From the NCBI GenBank assembly GCA_041649275.1, contig JBAZNL010000019.1:1-29415 (forward strand): a DNA stretch of 29,415 nt, read 5' to 3'. The notes beneath the pieces were generated by a model, which was not told the origin of the DNA, did no database searches, and saw only the letters and a list, made by a program, of their open reading frames with translations. Made by a program: the position numbers and the translations under genes. Source of the stretch: Candidatus Izemoplasmatales bacterium (lineage in GTDB: Bacteria; Bacillota_I; Bacilli_A; Izemoplasmatales; Hujiaoplasmataceae). Position 1 is the first letter of the stretch, and every line of letters begins with the position of its first letter. Below are positions 1 to 7,474 of this stretch, piece after piece.

Positions 1-48
1 TGATCTTCTCCTCGACGAACTTCTCGACCTTGTTCTTGACGGAGGCCA

Positions 49-52
<4 letters not shown>
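1..52 (-). CDS. parC: DNA topoisomerase IV subunit A, N-terminal fragment
   Basis: Only about the first 17 codons lie in the window; the gene continues off the left edge. Two in-frame ATG codons are possible: one at 52 overlaps the parE stop as ATGA, and one at 49 overlaps it by one base. The visible peptide begins MMASVKNKVEKFVEEK, a charged N-terminus too short to identify by itself. The call rests on position: parC directly follows parE in most Bacillota and Mollicutes, and the stop/start overlap implies translational coupling of the two topoisomerase IV subunits. The product would be the DNA-cleaving subunit that decatenates daughter chromosomes. GyrA is the alternative, but it is less likely because the upstream gene is ParE-like rather than GyrB-like. 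Confidence 0.7.
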
Positions 53-1989
<1,937 letters not shown>

Positions 1990-2019
1990 GCTGCCGTCCC
2001 CTTCGTTTTTCTCGCTTCC

Positions 2020-2028
2020 ATTATACCA
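2020..2028 (-). promoter_or_regulatory. Extended -10 promoter for parE
   Basis: On the minus strand the sequence reads TGGTATAAT, a perfect -10 with the TGn extension, about 30 bases before the parE ATG. The hexamer 17 bases upstream is a poor -35, as expected of extended -10 promoters. Confidence 0.7.
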
Positions 2029-2068
2029 AAACTTTCACCATATTTATACTTTAATTCGGCTGCGCGCG

Positions 2069-2077
2069 TGATATAAT
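2069..2077 (+). promoter_or_regulatory. Extended -10 promoter for plsY
   Basis: The sequence TGATATAAT is an extended -10 located 26 bases before the plsY GTG. It lies about 40 bases from the opposing parE -10, so the two promoters are divergent. No convincing -35 is seen. Confidence 0.65.
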
Positions 2078-2103
2078 GATGCCCATGGAAAGGGGGGAAT
2101 AAC

Positions 2104-2745
2104 GTGAACTTCATCCTGCTCGCCGTCGCCTACCTGCTCGGCTCGATCCCGTTCTCGCTCATCCTCGGACTGCTCTTCCAGGGCAAGGACATCCGCAAGT
2201 ACGGATCCGGCAACCTCGGCACGACGAACGCTTTCCGCGTCTTCGGACGTCCGATCGGCTTTGCCGTGCTCTTCGCGGACACCCTGAAGAGCGGCCTGAT
2301 CGTCTTCCTCATCCTGCATACGCGGCTGTTCGACGGGGTCGAACTCTTCCATCCGGTCGTCTACGGCGTCGCCTCGGTCCTCGGTCACTGCTTCCCCGTC
2401 TGGCTTTCCTTCAAGGGCGGGAAGGGCGTGGCCTCGTCGTTCGGCCTGTTGCTCGCGTATGAACCGTTGCTCGCGCTCGGCCTCCTCGGCGTCTTCCTCG
2501 TCACCGAATACCTGACCCGCTACGTTTCGGTCTCCTCGACCGTCGGCGCGCTGTCCGCGGTCCTCTTCGTGACCCTCCGGCATTTTCTCTGGAAAGCCGA
2601 CCTCGGACTCGTGATCGCGACCGCGTTCGTCGCCGCGGTCATCGTCTACCGCCACCGCGCGAACTACCGCCGGCTCAGGGCAGGTACCGAGAACAAGGTG
2701 CATCTCTTCGACCTGATCGACCGTTTCTTCAAGAAGGCTTCCTGA
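2104..2745 (+). CDS. plsY: Acyl-phosphate glycerol-3-phosphate acyltransferase PlsY
   Basis: A 213-residue polytopic membrane protein with the PlsY signatures: YGSGNLGTTNAFR at about residue 35 (glycerol-3-phosphate/acyl-phosphate site) and GHCFPVWLSFKGGKGVA at about 98. It transfers the acyl group of acyl-phosphate to the sn-1 position of glycerol-3-phosphate, the first committed step of phospholipid synthesis in most Gram-positive bacteria. The start is GTG, preceded by an AAAGGGGGG ribosome site; no earlier in-frame start has comparable support. It is transcribed alone and divergently from parE, a neighbourhood common in Bacillota and Mollicutes, and ends in a hairpin that overlaps its stop codon. 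The C-terminus is a short basic cytoplasmic tail. Confidence 0.95.
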   Translation: MNFILLAVAYLLGSIPFSLILGLLFQGKDIRKYGSGNLGTTNAFRVFGRPIGFAVLFADTLKSGLIVFLILHTRLFDGVELFHPVVYGVASVLGHCFPVWLSFKGGKGVASSFGLLLAYEPLLALGLLGVFLVTEYLTRYVSVSSTVGALSAVLFVTLRHFLWKADLGLVIATAFVAAVIVYRHRANYRRLRAGTENKVHLFDLIDRFFKKAS

Positions 2746-2760
2746 GAAGGGGGCCTTTTT
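2734..2760 (+). terminator. Probable terminator of plsY
   Basis: AAGG and CTTC arms pair across a CTGA loop with GAAG and CCTT, with a bulge of four G on the 3' side, followed by a run of five T. The hairpin overlaps the last codons and stop of plsY. Confidence 0.55.
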
Positions 2761-2872
2761 CATTCGACGTCGCTGTTTCCGGAATGTCTTTTTTTTAGTT
2801 TTCTTCACTCAAGTTCAATATTTCCGTCACGAAATCCGTATATTTGATGAAACCTGAAGGGAGGTTCCAACC

Positions 2873-3883
2873 ATGTCACTCAAGAAACTCATCGTCGGAT
2901 TCGCGATGGCGGCGATCGCCATCGGCATCTTCGTCGGCTGCGCAAGCGTCTCCGCGGACGACACCTACGTCACACTCGACATCAACCCCAGCATCGATCT
3001 GACCGTCTCCGGCAACGACAAGGTCCTCGATGCCAGCGCGCTCAACGAGGACGGCGAGGTCCTGCTCCTCGAACTCGACCTGATCGGCGAAAAGTCCGCC
3101 GACGCGATCGAGATGATCGTCGACAAGGCGATCGACCTCGGCTTCATCGACATCGAAGCCGCCGAGACGGTCGTTTCCGTCTCCGCGATTTCGGAAAACG
3201 CCGAACTCGGCGAAACCGTGAGGACCCGCGTGAAGGAATCGATCGACGAAGCCTTCATGAACCGCGGGATGATGGGCAAGGCCCAGGACAAGGCGTACGA
3301 CGGCTCGACCGCCGCCCAGGCCGGCGCCCTCGGCGTCTCGCCCGCCCAGTACCAGCTGGCGAAACGCGTCTGCGACCTCGACGACACGCTTGCGATCGAG
3401 GATGCGGTCGCGATGACCCCGACCGAGCTCATGGCCCGGGTCAAGACCATGAAGCAGGCGAACAAGGACGTCGCCCAGGCGCTCAAGGACGCGTTCCAGG
3501 CGGAACGCGACCTGATCAAGGAAGAGTACCTGCCGCAGATCGAGGCCCTCGAGGCCCAGATCGCCACCGTCGAAGGCGAGGGCGGGGACACCGCCGCGCT
3601 CGAAAGCGAACTTGCGGCTCTCGTCGATGCCTTCCATGCGGAACTCGCCGCGCTCCGCGACACCTACCACGCGGATTCGGTCCAGCTCCAGGAACAGACC
3701 CGTACGACCTACAACGCCCGCGTGAGCGAGCATGCCCAGGCCGTCGAGGCGTGGCGCAACCAGACCCAGACCCGCAAGGCGGAGTTGGAGGACGAGATCG
3801 ACGACTACCAGAAGGGGACGACGACCACGCAGACCACCCAGACCACCCAGACGTCCCAGACGAACGGGACCGGCGGGAACTGA
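2873..3883 (+). CDS. Lipoprotein with RsgI-like extracytoplasmic domain and coiled coil
   Basis: A 336-residue protein. Residues 1-23 form a lipoprotein signal: KK, a hydrophobic stretch, then FVGC with Cys23 as the likely lipidated residue. Residues about 30-125 (TYVTLDINPSIDLTVSGNDKV, then ALNEDGEVLL and a VDKAIDLGFI helix) match the middle domain of RsgI-type anti-sigma-I factors. Residues about 195-310 are Ala/Glu/Gln-rich and predicted coiled coil, and the tail is a Thr/Gln repeat ending in TNGTGGN. Unlike true RsgI there is no cytoplasmic anti-sigma N-terminus, and no sigI gene lies nearby. It is therefore likely a surface-anchored protein using the domain for adhesion or sensing; the function is unknown. 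The ATG follows a GAAGGGAGG ribosome site. A strong terminator follows, so it appears monocistronic. Confidence 0.85.
   Translation: MSLKKLIVGFAMAAIAIGIFVGCASVSADDTYVTLDINPSIDLTVSGNDKVLDASALNEDGEVLLLELDLIGEKSADAIEMIVDKAIDLGFIDIEAAETVVSVSAISENAELGETVRTRVKESIDEAFMNRGMMGKAQDKAYDGSTAAQAGALGVSPAQYQLAKRVCDLDDTLAIEDAVAMTPTELMARVKTMKQANKDVAQALKDAFQAERDLIKEEYLPQIEALEAQIATVEGEGGDTAALESELAALVDAFHAELAALRDTYHADSVQLQEQTRTTYNARVSEHAQAVEAWRNQTQTRKAELEDEIDDYQKGTTTTQTTQTTQTSQTNGTGGN
3824..3862 (+). repeat. Short tandem repeat encoding Thr-Thr-Gln units
   Basis: Nine-base units close to ACCACCCAG repeat about four times in frame near the end of the lipoprotein gene. They encode a TTQ TTQ TTQ TSQ tail. Such low-complexity Thr/Gln tails are common in surface proteins and can vary in copy number. 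Confidence 0.7.
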
Positions 3884-3901
3884 ATCGCACGGAATACGAC
3901 G

Positions 3902-3938
3902 AAGGGGACGAAGCCCGCAAGCTTCGTCCCCTTTTTTT
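3902..3938 (+). terminator. Rho-independent terminator of the lipoprotein gene
   Basis: The arms AAGGGGACGAAGC and GCTTCGTCCCCTT pair perfectly across a CCGCAA loop, followed by seven T. It lies 19 bases after the stop codon. Confidence 0.9.
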
Positions 3939-3947
3939 CGCCGATGG

Positions 3948-3975
3948 AAAAAAGGCGCGTCCCGGGGGACGCGCC
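3948..3975 (-). terminator. Rho-independent terminator of yneF
   Basis: On the minus strand the arms GGCGCGTCCC and GGGACGCGCC form a strong hairpin followed by six T. It lies just beyond the yneF stop and back to back with the lipoprotein terminator, separating two convergent genes. Confidence 0.85.
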
Positions 3976-3983
3976 GAACCGAT

Positions 3984-4208
3984 TCACTTCGCCTGCTTCA
4001 TCGACGCCATGACCTGGCGTACCTGTTTCTCGGACGGAGTCCGGCCCATCTGGGACATCATCGCACGGATCATGTTCTCGTTGACGGGAGGATTCTTCTC
4101 GAGATACTTCTTGAAGACGTTCCGCGAGATGAAGAACCCCGCGATGCCCCCTCCGAGCAGGAGGAGGATGGGAACGACGATGACGATCCAGAGCTGCAGT
4201 TCGACCAT
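3984..4208 (-). CDS. yneF: YneF family membrane protein (UPF0154)
   Basis: A 74-residue protein with a single N-terminal transmembrane helix (residues about 6-27, ending in a GGGIAGFFISR turn), then a basic KKYLEKNPPVNENMIRAMM segment and a helical tail with MGRTPSEKQVRQVMASMKQ. This architecture and these motifs are typical of the YneF/UPF0154 family of Bacillota and Mollicutes, whose role is not established. The ATG follows an AAAGGTGG ribosome site and a good promoter. It is monocistronic, with its own promoter and terminator, and divergent from the ferredoxin gene. Confidence 0.9.
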   Translation of the reverse strand: MVELQLWIVIVVPILLLLGGGIAGFFISRNVFKKYLEKNPPVNENMIRAMMSQMGRTPSEKQVRQVMASMKQAK

Positions 4209-4236
4209 GACTCATACCACCTTTCGACACGATACC

Positions 4237-4266
4237 ATTGTATCAAACGACGACCCGTTTTGGCAA
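4237..4266 (-). promoter_or_regulatory. Promoter of yneF
   Basis: Minus strand: -35 TTGCCA (4261-4266), an 18-base spacer, then -10 TACAAT (4237-4242) extended by TGA. The start codon is about 29 bases downstream. Confidence 0.75.
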
Positions 4267-4319
4267 GTACATTCGACGGCGCGGGGAGCGGTTTCACCGC
4301 CGTCCTTTCCCTTTGGACC

Positions 4320-4348
4320 TTTACAAACGGACCGCTTTCGGTTACAAT
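4320..4348 (+). promoter_or_regulatory. Promoter of the ferredoxin gene
   Basis: -35 TTTACA (4320-4325), a 17-base spacer and -10 TACAAT (4343-4348). The ferredoxin ATG is 38 bases beyond the -10. Confidence 0.75.
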
Positions 4349-4386
4349 GGTTTCGTGCCACAAACAACATCCTTTGGAGGGTCACC

Positions 4387-4554
4387 ATGCCGAGAAAGAT
4401 CCTGGACACCTGCATCGCCTGCGGAACCTGCAAGTCGAACTGCCCCGTGGACTGCATCGCCGAGGGCGCCATCTACGTCATCGATGCCGATCAGTGCATC
4501 GACTGCGGCGTCTGCGAAGCGAACTGCCCGGTCAGCTGCATCATCGCCGAATAG
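4387..4554 (+). CDS. 2[4Fe-4S] ferredoxin, clostridial type
   Basis: A 55-residue protein made of two internally duplicated CxxCxxCxxxCP motifs (Cys 9/12/15/19 and 37/40/43/47), each able to ligate a [4Fe-4S] cluster. This is the size and spacing of small clostridial low-potential ferredoxins, which carry electrons in anaerobic metabolism in the cytoplasm. Each motif is followed by an extra, symmetrically placed cysteine (Cys23 in CPVDC and Cys51 in CPVSC), where many ferredoxins have a small residue. The ATG follows a TTGGAGGG ribosome site. The gene is monocistronic with its own promoter and terminator, so the partner oxidoreductase is not indicated by context. Its presence suggests an anaerobic lifestyle. 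Confidence 0.95.
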   Translation: MPRKILDTCIACGTCKSNCPVDCIAEGAIYVIDADQCIDCGVCEANCPVSCIIAE

Positions 4555-4565
4555 CGGAACCAAGA

Positions 4566-4590
4566 GACGACGCCGAGCGCGTCGTCTTTT
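4566..4590 (+). terminator. Terminator of the ferredoxin gene
   Basis: GACGACGC pairs with GCGTCGTC across a short loop and is followed by TTTT. Outer GGAACCAA/TTGGTTCC arms can extend the structure. It starts 11 bases after the stop. Confidence 0.75.
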
Positions 4591-4604
4591 GGTTCCATGG
4601 AAGG

Positions 4605-4645
4605 AAAAATCCCGATGCCGGTTCAACCCGGCCTCGGGATTTTTT
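4605..4645. terminator. Bidirectional terminator between ferredoxin and the MarR gene
   Basis: AAAAATCCCGA pairs with TCGGGATTTTT, with an inner GCCGG/CCGGC stem. It has an A run on one side and a T run on the other, so it can end transcription in both directions. It lies 7 bases past the minus-strand marR stop. Confidence 0.85.
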
Positions 4646-4652
4646 CATCGGA

Positions 4653-5084
4653 CTACTTGCGGAAATAGGCGGCGACGCGGCGGAGCGAGGCGAGCAGCAC
4701 CTCGTCCTCCTCGACCTTGAGGTCCTCGAAGATCGAGTCGATCATGCCGGCGTGGAACTTCGCGTGGATCTCAAGCGTCCGATGCGCGGCCGGGGTGAGC
4801 TCGACGAGCACCTTGCGGCGGTCGACGTCGGGACGGCGGCGCAGCACGTAGCCCTTGTTCGCGAGCGTCGCGACGGAGGTCGTGAGCGAGCCGACGGTGA
4901 TCCCGAGTTTGGCCGCGATCGCCGTCATCGACGGCTCGGGGACGTTCTCGACCGCCTCGAGCACGTGGATCTCCGTCATCGAAAGGGGCACGCCGGCTTG
5001 ACGCAGCGCCTCCTCCTCGATGGCCAGGATGCGGTTGAAAATCTCGACGAGCAGTTCGTTGATCAGTTTCTTGGCTTCGCTCAT
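4653..5084 (-). CDS. MarR-family regulator, FabT-like
   Basis: A 143-residue MarR protein: an N-terminal dimerisation helix, then a winged helix with LSMTEIHVLEAVENV (about 34-48), the recognition region MTAIAAKLGITVGSLTTSVATLANKGYV (about 53-80), a wing RRRPDVDRRKVLVELT, and a C-terminal dimerisation helix. MTEIHVLEAV and LGITVGSLT resemble FabT, the fatty-acid synthesis repressor of Lactobacillales. The gene starts 24 bases after the fakB-like gene, with an AAAGGAGAA ribosome site, and shares its promoter. A FabT-type palindrome lies at that promoter, so autoregulation of a fatty-acid uptake operon is the best inference. A MarR protein with another ligand remains possible. Confidence 0.85.
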   Translation of the reverse strand: MSEAKKLINELLVEIFNRILAIEEEALRQAGVPLSMTEIHVLEAVENVPEPSMTAIAAKLGITVGSLTTSVATLANKGYVLRRRPDVDRRKVLVELTPAAHRTLEIHAKFHAGMIDSIFEDLKVEEDEVLLASLRRVAAYFRK

Positions 5085-5108
5085 GGGGTCGGTTCTCCTT
5101 TTCGCTTC

Positions 5109-5960
5109 TTACTGGACGACGATGTAGCCGAGTCCCATCGTGCCGGGGCCGGCATGGCAGCCGACGACCGGGGTGAGGGGCACGAGCTTGACGTCCTTCA
5201 GGCCGTGCTTCTCTTCGAGCTCGTCCTTCAGGTCGGCGACTTCGTTGAAGTTGTTGGTGTAGACGATGAAGCTCTCGACGGTCTTCCCGGCGACTTCGCC
5301 GAGGAAGCGCTCGACCATCGCCTCGCGGGCCTTGGAAGTGGTGCGGATCTTCTCGATGGTCACGACCTTGCCTTCCTTCGAGACCTCGAGCAGCGGCTTG
5401 AGCTTGAGGAGCGTCCCGAAGAAGCCGGCGGCGTTCGAGAGGCGGCCGTTCTTGACGAGGTACTTGAGGGTATCGACGGCGACGAAGATGTGCTGGCCGT
5501 CGCGGATCTTCCCGAGTTCCTCGAGGATCTTCTCGGCCGGGACGTTCTGGTCGGCGAGCTTCTGCGCGGTAAAGGCCATCTTCGCTTCGGGATAGGCGAC
5601 CGTGCGGGAATCGAAGACGTGCACCTTGACGCCCTCGATCATCTTCGCGGCCAGGACCGCGTTCTGGTACGTGCCGGAGAGCTTCTCGGAGATCGTGATC
5701 GCGATGATCTCGTCGCAGCCGGAGGCATGCATCTCCTCGTACATCTTGAGGATGTTGCCGGTCGAGGTCTGCGCCGTGCGCACGTTCAGTTCCGGATTCT
5801 TGACCAGCATGGCGTAGAAGTCGTCGGCGTTGATGTCGACGAAATCCTCGTATTCCTTGTCTTCGACCATCAGGACCGATCGAAAGATCCTGATGCGCTT
5901 GTCGTGGACGGCGTAATCGATGCCCGAATTGCCGCACACGGCGATGCCGATTTTACCCAT
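5109..5960 (-). CDS. DegV/FakB family fatty-acid-binding protein
   Basis: A 283-residue DegV-family protein, the standard length. Visible features: an N-terminal GKIGIAVCGNSGIDY segment, RTAQTSTGNILKMYEEM (about 61-77), the lipid-site SEKLSGTYQNAVLAA (about 90-105), DSRTVAYPEAKMAF, a VDTLKYLVKNGRLSNAAGFFGTLL block (about 155-178), and a C-terminal GCHAGPGTMGLGYI. Family knowledge: FakB binds a fatty acid and presents it to FakA kinase, which makes the acyl-phosphate used by PlsY, encoded about 2.4 kb away here. FakA is not in the window. The usual DSTSDL at the N-terminus is replaced by GNSGID, so ligand details may differ. It is the first gene of an operon with the FabT-like regulator. Confidence 0.9.
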   Translation of the reverse strand: MGKIGIAVCGNSGIDYAVHDKRIRIFRSVLMVEDKEYEDFVDINADDFYAMLVKNPELNVRTAQTSTGNILKMYEEMHASGCDEIIAITISEKLSGTYQNAVLAAKMIEGVKVHVFDSRTVAYPEAKMAFTAQKLADQNVPAEKILEELGKIRDGQHIFVAVDTLKYLVKNGRLSNAAGFFGTLLKLKPLLEVSKEGKVVTIEKIRTTSKAREAMVERFLGEVAGKTVESFIVYTNNFNEVADLKDELEEKHGLKDVKLVPLTPVVGCHAGPGTMGLGYIVVQ

Positions 5961-5995
5961 TGTCTTCGCTCCTTGTCGTCATTGTCTGACTTTAC

Positions 5996-6008
5996 TTTGA
6001 ATTTCAAA
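5996..6008. promoter_or_regulatory. FabT-type operator palindrome
   Basis: TTTGAATTTCAAA is a perfect inverted repeat about one central base. It resembles the streptococcal FabT box (TTTGA, three to five bases, TCAAA). It lies just downstream of the -10 of the fakB-marR promoter, where a bound repressor would block initiation. Confidence 0.65.
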
Positions 6009-6012
6009 CAAT

Positions 6013-6041
6013 AATATACCATGAGCGGAAACGAAAAGCAA
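6013..6041 (-). promoter_or_regulatory. Promoter of the fakB-like/marR operon
   Basis: Minus strand: -35 TTGCTT (6036-6041), a 17-base spacer and -10 TATATT (6013-6018) extended by TGG. The FabT-like palindrome overlaps the expected start of transcription. Confidence 0.7.
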
Positions 6042-6058
6042 GCGGAATGGATGCGATT

Positions 6059-6823
6059 TCACACGGTTTCGTACGGATCGGTCTCGATTGCGGAGGCGAC
6101 GATCCGGACGTCGGGGAAGGCGGCGGCGAGTTCTTCCGCGATCGCGGCCTTGAAGACCTTCTCGGCGTAGTGGCCGACGTCGAGGACGGAGAGTCCCATC
6201 TGGACGCAGTCGAGGGCGGTGTGGTAGGTGACGTCGCCGGTCACGTAGAGGTCGCAGCCGCGACGCTTGGCCTGGCCGACGTGGTTCGATCCGGAACCGC
6301 CGGAGACGCCGATGACGGACACGTTTCTGTCGAGGGTGCCGATGAAGCGCGCCGTCGAGACGCCGAGGGCGGCCTTGATCTTCATGATCGCCTGCGACAT
6401 CGGCTGCGGGTCGACGTCGCCGTAGCGGCCGATGCGTTCCTCCTCGTCGAGCAGCTTCGGCTCGCGGATCCCGATCAGCTTCGCGAGCCGGTCGTTCATC
6501 CCGCCTTCGGCGAGGTCGTAGTTGGTGTGCATGGCGTAGAGCGCGACGTCGTTCTTGACGAGCCTGTCGATCATCCAGCCGCGCGGACTCTCGGTCGCGA
6601 TCGAGGCGACCGGCTTGAAGATGAGCGGATGGTGGGTCACGATCAGGTCGGCCTTGAGGGCGATCGCTTCCTTCACGACCTCCTTCGTCACGTCGAGCGT
6701 GACGAGGACGACGGACGCCTTCCGGTTGAGCGAGCCGACCTGGAGGCCGACGTTGTCCCAGTCGTAGGCAAGCGTCTTCGGATACTTCGTTTCGAGATGT
6801 TTCGTGATGTCGGAAAGGTTCAT
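6059..6823 (-). CDS. Nif3-like dinuclear metal centre protein (YqfO/DUF34 family)
   Basis: A 254-residue Nif3/DUF34 protein of the short type, lacking the PII-like insert found in Bacillus YqfO. Metal-site motifs are visible: DWDNVGLQVG (about 21-30), VTHHPLIF with paired histidines (about 63-70), HTNYDLAEGGMN (about 99-110), and near the C-terminus a GDVTYHTALD and DVGHYAEK pair that supplies the remaining ligands. These proteins form hexameric toroids with a di-metal centre. The reaction is not established; GTP cyclohydrolase-like or metal-chaperone roles have been proposed. It overlaps trmK by 4 bases, the same pairing as yqfN-yqfO in Bacillus, and is the last gene of the glyQS-rpoD operon. 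No obvious terminator follows, so readthrough into the next operon is possible. Confidence 0.92.
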   Translation of the reverse strand: MNLSDITKHLETKYPKTLAYDWDNVGLQVGSLNRKASVVLVTLDVTKEVVKEAIALKADLIVTHHPLIFKPVASIATESPRGWMIDRLVKNDVALYAMHTNYDLAEGGMNDRLAKLIGIREPKLLDEEERIGRYGDVDPQPMSQAIMKIKAALGVSTARFIGTLDRNVSVIGVSGGSGSNHVGQAKRRGCDLYVTGDVTYHTALDCVQMGLSVLDVGHYAEKVFKAAIAEELAAAFPDVRIVASAIETDPYETV

Positions 6824-7473
6824 GGAATCAGCTCCCTGAGAAAGTCGATGCGGATCTGGAGGAGACGCCGCTTGAGGGGATCGACCGCGGCGGCGCGGCC
6901 GCGCTCCAGCGCGTCGATCAGTCCCGCGACGTAGGTGCGGAAGGCTTCGTTTCGTTCCTTGAGGATCAGCGGCCCGAACTCGCGCTCCGCGTCCGAAAGC
7001 GCCATCCGTCCGGGGACGGCGGAGAGGATCTGGTAGTGCTTCCCGCGTTCGGCGAGAAACGCCTCGCGCTCGATCGCATAATCGTGTTCCTCGAGCCAGG
7101 CGCGGACGACGGCCGCCTCGGACTGGGGTCCGAGGACGAGCCGGCGGACGCTCGTGAGGTCTGCGGTTTCGAGGATTCTTCGGATCATCGCGCCGCCCAT
7201 GCCGAGGACGCAGACGACGTCGCAGCCGTGCCCTGCAGGCAGGCCGTCCCGAAGGACGGTTTCGATGCGGTCGGACAACCCGGCGCGGGCGACGTTTCCG
7301 GTCGCCTTCGACAGGGGACCGGGCTTGTCGTCGATCGCGAGCGCGGCCTTCGCCTTCCCGCGGGCGACGGCCTCGATCGCGAGGAAACCATGGTCGGCGC
7401 CGACGTCGGCGAGCCTTTCGGCTGCGGGTACGAAGGCGAGCGCCGCTTCGAGCCTCGGACCGAGATCGGCCAT
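6820..7473 (-). CDS. trmK: tRNA (adenine-22-N1)-methyltransferase TrmK
   Basis: A 217-residue class I SAM-dependent methyltransferase. The SAM loop is DVGADHGFLAIEA (about 23-35), followed by the acidic AIDDKPGPL strand end, a CVLGMGGAMIRRIL motif (about 89-102), and a C-terminal helical region typical of TrmK/YqfN. It methylates N1 of A22 in the D-loop of certain tRNAs, an activity found mainly in Bacillota and Mollicutes. The ATG at 7473 lies one base after the rpoD stop, and the gene overlaps nif3 by 4 bases, indicating tight translational coupling. The order rpoD-trmK-nif3 is as in Bacillus subtilis. Confidence 0.92.
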   Translation of the reverse strand: MADLGPRLEAALAFVPAAERLADVGADHGFLAIEAVARGKAKAALAIDDKPGPLSKATGNVARAGLSDRIETVLRDGLPAGHGCDVVCVLGMGGAMIRRILETADLTSVRRLVLGPQSEAAVVRAWLEEHDYAIEREAFLAERGKHYQILSAVPGRMALSDAEREFGPLILKERNEAFRTYVAGLIDALERGRAAAVDPLKRRLLQIRIDFLRELIP

Positions 7474-7474
7474 C

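Noticed and set aside
3732..6014. A 760-codon plus-strand open frame across the lipoprotein, yneF, ferredoxin and fakB region
   Set aside because: It crosses several strongly supported genes and terminators in both orientations and encodes Arg/Asp-rich low-complexity sequence. It is a GC-rich shadow frame.
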